From Gaiellasilicea sp963765705 (lineage in GTDB: Bacteria > Actinomycetota > Thermoleophilia > Gaiellales > Gaiellaceae), in NCBI GenBank assembly GCA_963765705.1, contig CAVXXJ010000010.1, positions 1 through 64,000 on the forward strand: a stretch of DNA of 64,000 bases, given 5' to 3'. Below the pieces are notes generated by a model, which was not told the origin of the DNA, did not search any database, and saw nothing but the letters and a program-made list of their open reading frames with translations. Numbering within the stretch: position 1 is the first letter of the stretch; the number at the start of each line of letters is the position of its first letter. The translations under genes were made by a program, and so were the position numbers. This document shows positions 10,592-19,222 of this stretch, in pieces.

Positions 10592-12429
10592 TTGATCGAC
10601 GCAATCCCGCCCACCGAAATCGTAATCACCGCCGAGCGCGCGCCGGAACAGGCGGCAGACACGCCCGCAAGTGTAACCGTTATCGACAGCCGCAGCATCG
10701 AGCGCCTTGGCGAGCCACTCGTCCCTGCCCTGCTGCGGCTGACGCCGTCGGTCGCCGTTGCGACGTCAGGATCTGCTGGCTCCCTGACCGAAGTCCGCAT
10801 CCGCGGCGCCGAGAACAACCACACCTTGCTGTTCATCGACGGAATCCGCGCCAACGACCCGGCCACCAGCAACTTCACCCCGCTTTGAGCTGCTCAATGC
10901 CGACCTCGTGTCCAGGATCGAGGTCGTCCGCGGGCCTCAGTCGGCGCTCTGGGGTTCCGAGGCCGTTGGGGGCGTGATCGCGGTCAACGGCGTCGAGGCC
11001 GGACAGGATGCATTCGACTGTTGGGAGCGAGGCAGGCTCCTTCGGCTTCCGCCGCGCATCGGCATCCGGATCGCTGTCCAATGACAAAGCCCGCCTTGCA
11101 CTCGGCATTGGCTGGCAGCGAGCCACGGGCATCGACGCTTTCGACGGAACGGGTGACCGCGATGGCTACCGCAACCTGTCGGGACGAGCGCGCGGCACGT
11201 GGGAGGTCGCTCCTGCCCTTCGTGTTGGCGTGGCCGGTTTCGCGCTCTCGGGCCGAAGCGAGTTCGATGGATTTCGATCTCGTTTTCCCCTTCGATCACA
11301 TGGATACGCTCGACAGCAGCCGCAACCGGCTCTGGGCCGGGCGCCTTTGGGGCGAGTTCGTTGACGAGGATTCCAGTTGGAGCGGACGCATCGGCAGCTC
11401 GCTCCTCTCCTCCCGCAACCGCAATTTCCTCGACCGTGACGAGATCAACCGGACTTCGGGCAGGCGCTTCACGCTCGACGCCCAGCTCCAAAGGCAGTTC
11501 AAGACTGCTGCGATCGAGCATCGGCTGATCCTCGTGCTCGACCATGAAAGCGAGGAGTTCAAGGCCAGCGACGTCAATTTTGGCGGAGCGACCGATCAGG
11601 ACCGTGACCGGAAGCACAACTCCCTCACGTTCGAGTGGCGCGCCGACGCCGGCCCCGTAACTGCCGATCTCGCGCTGCGCCGCGACTTGTTCAACCGCTT
11701 CAAGGATGCCACGACCGTAAGAGCATCGCTGCTGGCCGACGTCGGTCACGGCTTTTCGATCGCTGCTTCCTACGGCGAGGGCATCGCCCAGCCGACCTTC
11801 TTTGATTTGTACGGTTTCTTCCCAAACAGTTTCGTTGGAAATCCGTCACTTAAGCCGGAATGCTCACGTGGTTTCGAAGCATCAATTCGCTACCGCAAGG
11901 ACTCGATTGGCGCGAGCCTCACCGCCTACCGCCAGCGCCTTCGCGACGAGATTGTGGACGTCTTCGATCCCGCGACGTTCCTCTCCAGCACGGAGAATCG
12001 GTCGGAGCGAAGCCGCCGTTCCGGCATCGAGGCTCAGGTGGACTATGCGTTCGGCGACCAGCTGCGCCTTTCAGCCAACTACGCTTATCTGAAAGCGACC
12101 GAGCCCGGCGACAGCTCCGCGAAGCGCGCCGCCCAAAACACAGCGGTTCAGTTGCTGCCGATGGCGAAATCGGCCGCCTGACCTACGGGGTTTCGATGGC
12201 CTACACCGGTGCGCGGATCGATACCGACTTCGAGACCTTCCCCTTCCGCCGGGTCACTCTCGATGCCTATTGGTTGGCCGGCGCACGTATCGCCTTCAAC
12301 GTTTCAAAGGATGTCGAGCTCTTCGCCCGCGCCGCAAACGCCTTCGACGAGCGCTACCAGGACGCGTTGGGCTATCGAACCGAAGGGAGGAGCGTCTATG
12401 CCGGCATCCGCCTTGCTCGCGGCTGCTAG
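10592..12429 (+). CDS. btuB: TonB-dependent vitamin B12 receptor BtuB
   Basis: An outer-membrane barrel of about 610 residues for cobalamin import, placed there by sequence and by the riboswitch upstream. The plug is clear: PTEIVITAERAPEQAADTP (TonB-box region), VRIRGAENNHTLLFIDGIRA, RIEVVRGPQSALWGSEAVGG. Barrel strands include SYGEGIAQPTFFDLYGFFPN and NPSLKPECSRGFEASIRYR. The likely start is TTG at 10592 behind AAAGGAGG, but this leaves no signal peptide, so the true start may be hidden by an indel. Frame changes occur near 10,882, 11,000-11,015, 11,275 and 12,115. The end overlaps the next gene by about 30 nt. Confidence 0.88.
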
Positions 12430-13141
12430 CGTCGCGTCCCTGAACCTCTGCACCGACGAATATCTCCTGCTGCTCGCCAGGCCGCAAGAGATCGCCAGCG
12501 TCAGCTTTCTCTCGCAGGATCCGCTGGAATCGCCCCTGTGGAAGCGGGCGCGGGGCCATCATTCGAACCGGGGCTCACTTGAGGATGTGATTGGGAGGAA
12601 GCCGCAAGTTGTTCTGAGGATGGGCGGCGGCGGACGAGCGACCTCGCTGATCGCCCGGCGGCTGGGCATCCGCGCGGTCGATCTGCGCCCGGTCGGCAAG
12701 ATCGAGGACGTTGCGTTCAATTTTCGCGCGACCGCTGTGGCCCTGGGCGACCCGGGTCGGGCGACGCTTTGGCTCCGTCGCCTGGACCGGCTTCGAGAGA
12801 CCATGCCACCGCGAGTTGTCGACGCGATCTGGCTCGGCGGCGGCGGGCAGGCGATCGGCGTGCCATCCGTTGGCGCCGATTGGCTGCGCCTGGCCGGCCT
12901 CAAGCAGCGTCCACTCACCGGCGATCGCGTTTCGCTCGAGACGTTGCTCGTTCGGCCGCCAAAAGTGCTGGTGCAAAGCCGTTACCGGTCTGGACAGATG
13001 TCCCGCGGGATCGAATGGTTGAACCACCCCATTGTCCGCAATGCCAAAGCGAAAAGGCTTCAGGCCGACGGCAGGGCGTGGACCTGCATGGGGCCCTTGG
13101 TGATCCCTGAAATCGAACGCCTCCGGTCGAGCCTGCGATGA
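12398..13141 (+). CDS. btuF: Periplasmic cobalamin-binding protein (BtuF-like)
   Basis: The substrate-binding protein of the B12 ABC importer, about 247 residues. It starts at an ATG inside the end of btuB, behind GAAGGGAGG, with a short signal-like N-terminus (MPASALLAAASVASLNLCTD). The class III binding-protein pattern is present: NLCTDEYLLLLARPQEIASV, GSLEDVIGRKPQVVLRMG, AVDLRPVGKIEDV and a C-terminal helix. The signal peptide is shorter than usual, and the Cys at NLCTDEY is a family feature, not a lipobox. Intact frame. Its stop overlaps the btuC start (ATGA). Confidence 0.85.
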   Translation: MPASALLAAASVASLNLCTDEYLLLLARPQEIASVSFLSQDPLESPLWKRARGHHSNRGSLEDVIGRKPQVVLRMGGGGRATSLIARRLGIRAVDLRPVGKIEDVAFNFRATAVALGDPGRATLWLRRLDRLRETMPPRVVDAIWLGGGGQAIGVPSVGADWLRLAGLKQRPLTGDRVSLETLLVRPPKVLVQSRYRSGQMSRGIEWLNHPIVRNAKAKRLQADGRAWTCMGPLVIPEIERLRSSLR

Positions 13142-14104
13142 GGCGATACTGGGTTGCCTTGGTCGTCCTGGTGCTGATTGCGGCTGGCCTCAGCCTGCTG
13201 ACGCCCCTCAGCAGCATTCTCGAGCTCCGGCGGAACGATCCGGCTCTCGCCTGGATGTTGATCGAAGAGCTCCGCTTACCTCGGACATTGCTTGCGCTCG
13301 GCTATGGAGCGGTTCTCGGCATGACCGGCGCCGCATTGCAGGCGATGTTCGCCAATCCCCTCGCCTCGCCCGACATCACGGGCAGCAGTAGCGGCGCAGC
13401 GCTCGGGGCCGTTGCGGGATCCTATTGGCTCGGCATAACCGGACCGCTTGCGCTAGCAGCCTGTGGCGCAACTGGTGCAGCACTAGCCCTTGCGGCGCTT
13501 TTCGCCGTCGCTGGTCGTCGGAGTGAGACCGCGACCTTGTTGCTCGCCGGTATCGCAATCGCGCTTGCTGCTGGAGCTGGGACCAGCTTGCTGCTGGCCC
13601 TCGCCCCTTCGCCATTTGCCTTTTACGACAGCTTCGAGTGGTTGATGGGCAGCTTCGTCGACCGCAGCCTGCCGCAAGCCGCCGCCGCTTTGATTCCTGC
13701 CATAATCGCCTGCGCCCTGCTTGCGCGACGTGCTCGTGCCCTCGACATGATGGCGTTGGGAGATGATGTCGCCGCGTCCGTGGGCTATCGCCCCAGGCGT
13801 CTCGCCGTCGAAGTCGTCGCGCTTAGCGCGATAGCGGTTGGCGCTTGCGTATCGGTTTGCGGAGCAATCGCCTTCGTCGGCCTGATCGCCCCGTTTGCTG
13901 CGAGAACATTGACGCGTGGCCATCCGGGCCGAGCCCTGTTGCCCGCAGCCGCGATCGGCGCCTTACTCTTGCTTCTTGCGGACTTGCTTGTCCGCCTCGC
14001 TCCGGCGGGCCGCGCAATTCCCGTCGGGCGTCGTGACGACCGCAATCGGAACGCCTTTGTTCATCTGGATCGTCGCAAGAATGCGCCGGACGGTGGCGTC
14101 ATGA
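13138..14104 (+). CDS. btuC: Cobalamin ABC transporter permease (BtuC/FecCD family)
   Basis: An inner-membrane permease of about 321 residues with roughly 10 helices. Family motifs include LRLPRTLLALGYGAVLGMTG, GAALQAMFANPLASPDITG, SSSGAALGAV, GIAIALAAGAGTSLLL, ARALDMMALGDDVAASVGY (the loop that contacts the ATPase) and GAIAFVGLIAPFAARTL. One extra base near 14,027 hides the true end, which reads GVVTTAIGTPLFIWIVARMR with a TGA overlapping the btuD start. Confidence 0.92.
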
Positions 14105-14811
14105 CGCCAGCTCTCGAAGCCAGAGGCCTTTCGCTCAGCAATCGCCTCCAGGCGACGGACTTGCAGTGCCAATCGGGATTGATCGCAGTCATTGGCCCGA
14201 ACGGCGCCGGGAAAACAAGCCTGCTCCGCGCGCTTGCGGATATTGAGCGTGAGAGCGGCGAGGTCCGGGTCAACGGTCATGACATTGCAGAGGCGCCTCC
14301 GGCTCGCCGCATGCGCCTATTGTCGTTCCTCCCTGCCACACGAAGCTTGATCTGGCCGATTGCAGCAAGAGATGTGATCGAGCTCGGTTTGCCCTCACCG
14401 GATTCCAGTCGAGTGGCCGAACTGATCGAAATGCTGGAGCTGCGGCCGCTGGCGGACCGTCCGGTCAATCAGCTGTCGACCGGAGAGCGGTCGCGTGTCC
14501 TGCTCGCCCGCGCCCTTGCGGCGAGGCCGCGTCTTCTGCTGCTCGACGAACCGCTTTCAAACCTCGACCCCTATTGGGTGCTGACGACGCTTGAAATCCT
14601 CAAGACGGAAGCGAGCGGTAACGGCTCCGTCGTACTCGCCTCGCTTCATGATCTGAATCAAATGGCCGCATTCGGCCGCGTGTTGTTGCTCGACCGGGGT
14701 TGCGTGAGGGCAGATTGCGGCCCCGACGACATGATTGGTTCGGCTGAGCTGGCCAGAGCGTTCCGGATTGAGCGAGCCGATTCGGGCTGGCGAATCAGAG
14801 AGGGTGCTTAG
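14101..14811 (+). CDS. btuD: Cobalamin ABC transporter ATP-binding protein
   Basis: The ATPase of the B12 importer, 236 residues. Walker A is GPNGAGKTS, the signature is LSTGERSR, Walker B is RLLLLDEPLSNLD, and the switch His lies in LASLHDLNQ. The start codon overlaps the btuC stop (ATGA), so the three transport genes are translationally coupled. It converges with fabZ, the stop codons overlapping. Specificity is inferred from the riboswitch and btuB. Confidence 0.9.
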   Translation: MTPALEARGLSLSNRLQATDLQCQSGLIAVIGPNGAGKTSLLRALADIERESGEVRVNGHDIAEAPPARRMRLLSFLPATRSLIWPIAARDVIELGLPSPDSSRVAELIEMLELRPLADRPVNQLSTGERSRVLLARALAARPRLLLLDEPLSNLDPYWVLTTLEILKTEASGNGSVVLASLHDLNQMAAFGRVLLLDRGCVRADCGPDDMIGSAELARAFRIERADSGWRIREGA

Positions 14812-15276
14812 GCCGCTGGTGGGTCGGCGATCATTGCCGTGAACTGCGCTTCGGCGGCGAGCTTGCCGTCGATGGTTGCGCGCCCGGCGAACTTGCAGAC
14901 TGATGCCCGCTTTTGCGTAAATTCGACCTCGAGCTTGAGCAGGACGCCTGGCTCAACCGGTTGGCGAAACTTCGCGCCTTCGATGGCCATGAAGTAAACC
15001 AGCTTGCCCGAGTTCGCGAGACCAAGCAATTCGACCGCGAGGACTCCCGCGGCCTGCGCCAGCGCCTCAACGATCAGGACGCCCGGCATGATCGGACGGC
15101 CTGGAAAATGCCCCTGGAAGAAGCTCTCGTTGATCGTCACTGCCTTGATGGCAACGATCGATTCGATCCGGGACGATGCTCTCGACCCGGTCGACCAGGA
15201 GCATGGGATAGCGATGGGGAAGCGCCGCCATCACCCGCTTCGCATCGAGCGGACCGAGGGCGGCGCCTTCCGTCAT
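14808..15276 (-). CDS. fabZ: 3-hydroxyacyl-[acyl-carrier-protein] dehydratase FabZ
   Basis: It dehydrates 3-hydroxyacyl-ACP in fatty-acid elongation. The N-terminus LPHRYPMLLVDRV and the core FFQGHFPGRPIMPGVLIVEA carry the catalytic His and Glu of the hot-dog fold; LAQAAGVLAV and KFRQPVEPGVLLKLEVE follow. An indel near 15,155 separates the N-terminal 35 residues from the rest. The start is 4 nt behind the end of skp, matching the common bamA-skp-fabZ order. Confidence 0.94.
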
Positions 15277-15280
15277 TCGC

Positions 15281-15865
15281 TTAGCGGCCCTGCGGCTGCT
15301 GCTGCGGAGCTGCGGGAGCGGTCGTCCCGACGCTCGGGAGCTGCTGGTTGAGGGCGGCGAGCACGTCATTGGTAACGTCGAGCGCCGAGCCGGAAGCCAG
15401 AGTGGCGCCTGCTTCAACCATCACGTTCGCACCGCGGCGCTGCATGACCGATTGGTAGATCGGGCCGAGCTTGGCGCTGATCTGCTGCGAGACATAAGCC
15501 TGGTTGCGCTGGATCTGGTTCGTCTGGCGAGCGATTTCCTGCGCGCCCTGCTGCTGCTTGGTCTGGAATGCTTTCACGCGAGCCTGGAGCGCGGCATCGG
15601 GTTCCTTGCCCTTCAGCGCCTCGACAGCGGTCTGAAGCGCCTGTCCCTCGGTCTTAAGCGGCGCCGCGAGGGTGGCTTCGCGCGACTTCAGGGCGTTGAC
15701 TTGACCTTCGAGAGCCGTCTTCGCGGCCTTGCAAGCCGTGCAGTTGGTGCTGACCTTTTCGAGATCGACAACGGCAATCACGGCGCCGGGAATTGCCTGG
15801 GCGGATGCGGCCGCAGGTACGAGAACCATCGCTGCGAAGGCAGCGGACATTGCAATGTTACGCAT
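15281..15865 (-). CDS. skp: Periplasmic chaperone Skp/OmpH
   Basis: A chaperone of 194 residues that carries unfolded outer-membrane proteins to the Bam complex. Residues 1-23 are a signal peptide (MRNIAMSAAFAAMVLVPAA). IAVVDLEKVSTNC is the OmpH beta-strand, followed by long coiled-coil helices (ALEGQVNALKSREATLAAPL, KQQQGAQEIARQTNQIQR) that form the jellyfish tentacles. The C-terminus is Pro/Gln-rich. The frame is intact, and the start overlaps the bamA stop by one base (TAATG). Confidence 0.92.
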   Translation of the reverse strand: MRNIAMSAAFAAMVLVPAAASAQAIPGAVIAVVDLEKVSTNCTACKAAKTALEGQVNALKSREATLAAPLKTEGQALQTAVEALKGKEPDAALQARVKAFQTKQQQGAQEIARQTNQIQRNQAYVSQQISAKLGPIYQSVMQRRGANVMVEAGATLASGSALDVTNDVLAALNQQLPSVGTTAPAAPQQQPQGR

Positions 15866-18647
15866 TAGAATTGTGTTCCTACGTTGAAGCTGAAGAGTTT
15901 CGTGTCGTCGCCTTCCTGCTTGAGGATCGCCTTTGCGAGGTCGATCCTGAGCGGCCCGAAAGGCGAAACCCAGTTGACGCCTACACCCACGGACAAACGA
16001 GGCTTCGGCGAATTGCCGACAAAGCGCTCGCGGAACCCCGGAGCGAAATTGAATGTCGATCCCGCAGGCAGTTGAAGAGCGGCAAGACAATCGGTCTTCG
16101 ATTGGCCGGCCACGAGGGTTGCCGAACGGGTGACAGCACCCGTGCCGGTGCCCGTAGTAACGCTGCAGAAGCCTGGAATGTCGTTCAATCTCGGGCTTCT
16201 CAGGCCCCAGACCGAACCAATGTCGACGAATGCCGACGGGCGAAGGCCGAAGCTGCGCAGCGATGAGCTGGTCGGGAACTCCAGCTCCAGACGGCCCATG
16301 TAGATAAGCCCGCCCGCCGAGCGCATCGCTCACGCGATTTTCGTCGGTAATATTCAAACCGTTGTCATCATAATCCTCGCGAAGGATGCGAGGCCCGATT
16401 CCACGGATGTCAAAGCCGCGAAGCTGCGTTCCGAAGAAGCGGTCCGTGATGCGGATCGCATCGCGGCCCGGACCCGGCGCCTTCTCGAGCGGGTGGATGT
16501 ATCCGCCCTTCCGCGCGCGCCGAGAAAACCCAACTGCCGCCGAGGAATTCAGGCGACCAGTATTTGATGCCCGTCAGACGCGAACGAACGTAGCGAACGT
16601 CGCCGCCCAGGCCTGCAAAGTCCTGCGAAACGACAATCGATTGGCCGCGCGTCGGTCGAATGCCGTTCGTATTGTTGTAAACGGCTGAATATCCGATCGC
16701 CGACGTGAGCCGCTTGCCGAGCTCATCGCAGAGGTACTGGCCGGCCTTGTTCGGATCGCAGGCCAGCGGCAACGGTCCGTCGCTGCCGGTCAGCGGGCCC
16801 GTGCCATCCGGGTCGGCGACCAGGTCAGGATCCGTGAAGAAGGTACTCTTGTCGAGCGTGATATTGTCGAGGACCAGCGAGTAACGCGTGCCGAGCGTGA
16901 TGTATTCGGTGATCGGGAAACCGAGGCGCAATCCGCCGCCCGTGCTCGTCTGGGAATAGGTCGTGTTCCGCTGATTGCCGACGAAATTGAAGCTGTTGTA
17001 GTCGCGGCGGATAGATGTCGCCGCCGAGCAGGATCTGCTTGTCGAACAGATAGGGTTCGACAAACCCGAGCTGGACCGACCTGGAATAGCGCGACCAGTT
17101 GACGCCAGCGTTAAGCTCCTGGCCCTTGCCCATGAAGTTCCGCTGGGCGATCGAGAAAGCGAGGATGAACTTCTCGAGGCTGGAATAGCCAGCCGACAGC
17201 TGAAGCTCGCCGGTCGACTTCTCTTCGACATTGACGCCCAGGACGACACGGTCCGGCGTCGAGCCTTCGGTCTGCTTGATCTCGAGATTCTCCTGGAAAA
17301 AGCCGAGCGACTGAAGACGATCCTGCGACCGCTTGACCTTCAGCGCGTTGAAGGCATCGCCTTCGTTGATGCGGAACTCGCGCCGGATGACCTTGTCGCG
17401 AGTCTGACGTGTTCCCCTGGATGTCGATCCGCTCGACATAGGTGCGCGGCGTCTCGCCCACGCGGAAGGTGATGCCCATCACCCGCTTTTCGGCGTCGCG
17501 ATTGTAGGCCGGGTTGATGTCCGCAAAGGCGTAGCCGAGATTGCCGGCCTCCTCGTTCAGATCGCGTGACGGCGTCTTCGACCGCCTTGGCGTTGAACCA
17601 GTTCGCCCTCGGTGAGATTGACCGTGGTCTTGATCTTCTCGGGCGGGAGATCGCGCAGCGCGCTTTCGGCTTCGATCGTGCCGAACTTGTAGCGCGGGCC
17701 TTCCTCGACGACGTAGGTGATGACGAAGTCGCGGCGGTCTGGCGTCAGTTCGGCGAGCGCGGAGACGACGCGGAAGTCGGCATAGCCCTCGTGTCAGATA
17801 GAAGGCGCGCAGCTTCTGCTGATCGGCCGCGAGGCGGTCGGGATCATAGCTGTCGTTCGACTTCAGGAAGCCGAGCACGCCGCCCGCCTGCCGCGTATAC
17901 ATCTCCTTGCGGAGCCGGTCGTCGCCGAAAGCATCGTTGCCGATGATGTTGATGCTGCGGACCTTGGACTTGTCGCCTTCGTAGACCTCGAAGACGAGAT
18001 CGACGCGGTTCTGCTCGAGGTTGACGACCTTGGGCTCGACGCGCGCGGCAAAGCGGCCCTGGCGCTTGTACAGCTCGATGATGCGCTCGACGTCGGCGCG
18101 GACCTTTGAGCGAGTGAAGATTTCGCGCGGCTTGAGCTTGATTTCCGGAAGGATCTTGTCGTCCTTGATCCGCTTGTTGCCCTCAAGGACGATGCGGTTG
18201 ATGACCGGATTTTCCTGGACCGTGATGACGATGTTGCCGGTCTCGGCGCCGGTGATCACGACGTCGGAGAAGAGCTCGGTCGCGTAGAGATCCTTCAGCG
18301 CGGCATCGAGCGTTTCGGCGCTATAATTCTGGCCCGGGGCGAGGTTTGCGTAGGAACGGATCGTTTCCGGTTCCAGGCGCTGATTCCCACGCACCGCAAT
18401 CGAACGGATCACGCCCTGGGCGGGGGCAACGCCGGCGTTACAGGCGGAGCTGTCGTGGCTGGCGCCGTTGTTGCCGGCTGGGCCGGAGCAGGCGCTGGAG
18501 CCGGGGCTGCCGGCGGGGCTTGTAGGCTGTGCCGCGAGGGGATCTGCTTGCTGCGCCGCGACGGGTACAGACCAGCCGCCAAGGATGGTTCCAACAAGGA
18601 AGCCCGCGCCCGCGCGCCTGCCAATAAATCTTCCGCTTTGAAATCAC
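15865..18647 (-). CDS. bamA: Outer-membrane protein assembly factor BamA
   Basis: The central Omp85 protein that folds barrels into the outer membrane. The GTG start at 18647 gives a signal peptide, then a linker rich in Ala, Pro and Thr. POTRA repeats begin at GVIRSIAVRGNQRLEPETI and include VITVQENPVINRIVLEGNKR and VRSINIIGNDAFGDDRLRKE. The barrel includes FVEPYLFDKQ, FPITEYITLGTRYSL and the end SFNVGTQF with a terminal Phe. At least seven indels break it (for example near 16,325, 16,515, 17,015, 17,410, 17,575, 17,795 and 18,595). Corrected length is about 925 residues. Confidence 0.93.
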
Positions 18648-18727
18648 GCGCTCCCCGCCTTTTGTGCAAGAATCAGCGTCCGCCTCGGCGGTCCGCTGGG
18701 ATGGTGTGCAGCCCTGCCCTAACCAAA

Positions 18728-18762
18728 CTAGCCAATCAAGCGCCCAAGCCGCTCTCCAGTTG
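18728..18762 (-). pseudogene. Probable C-terminal remnant of rseP (RIP metalloprotease)
   Basis: Just upstream of bamA, the minus strand reads about ten codons ending ERLGRLIG before TAG. RseP proteins of sphingomonads end in a similar Trp-Glu-Arg-Leu...Ile-Gly stretch, and rseP normally precedes bamA. Beyond about 18,765 the sequence no longer fits RseP, so the rest of the gene is missing at the presumed join. The match is short, hence low confidence. Confidence 0.4.
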
Positions 18763-18765
18763 ACA

Positions 18766-19071
18766 TCAAGGAAGACCTTGACTGCGGGCGTTCGGAAGCT
18801 TCTTCGTCACGGCTTTGCCACGTACGCGAGCACAGCGGAGGCAGAGCGACGCGAACGAGTCGCCGCCGTTCCGCCAGCGATGCGGATGCTTTTCGAACCA
18901 GGGCGAACCTTGCCCCTCTCGGTAGGGAGCGCTCGCGACGATCACGGTAAACGCCGGAACCACACGGCTGGATCCAGCCTCCGCAGCCTCCGTGACCGTG
19001 GTGCCCAGCGCCATCAACAGCACACAGGTCACGACGAGCACACCGACCATCGAACGGCTCCTCTTGACCAA
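18766..19071 (-). CDS. Hypothetical small exported protein, possibly cut by the join
   Basis: The open frame encodes about 101 residues with a signal peptide (MVGVLVVTCVLLMALGTTVT) and no recognised domain. An alternative frame in its last third ends AVLAYVAKP at a TGA near 18,808, so the C-terminus is doubtful. It lies on the actinobacterial side of the presumed join. From 19,072 to 19,222 nothing was recognised. Confidence 0.3.
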   Translation of the reverse strand: MVKRSRSMVGVLVVTCVLLMALGTTVTEAAEAGSSRVVPAFTVIVASAPYREGQGSPWFEKHPHRWRNGGDSFASLCLRCARVRGKAVTKKLPNARSQGLP

Positions 19072-19222
19072 TCAGGCGGCCGTACTCATTTCCCCCCATC
19101 GGCGCGGAGTGTACCTCGCTCGCACAGGCTCGTGTGCGCCACACCGCGGGCGTGAACGTCGTTGAGTCGGAACCGATTCTGGTGCGCCTCCAGTTCACCC
19201 ATAGCCTCCGTCATGGACGACC

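Noticed and set aside
13138..14811. A BtuC-BtuD fusion protein
   Set aside because: Removing one base near 14,027 restores the usual permease end and a stop overlapping the btuD start.
1..18760. Natural lateral transfer of an alphaproteobacterial island into an actinobacterium
   Set aside because: The segment holds core genes (bamA, rpmE, fabZ, tRNA-Ser) with no integrase, attachment site or mobile element at the border; a join artefact is simpler.
18766..19071. A Cys-rich antimicrobial or sortase-type peptide
   Set aside because: The Cys pair and the LPNAR string lie in a stretch where the reading frame is doubtful and next to the presumed join.
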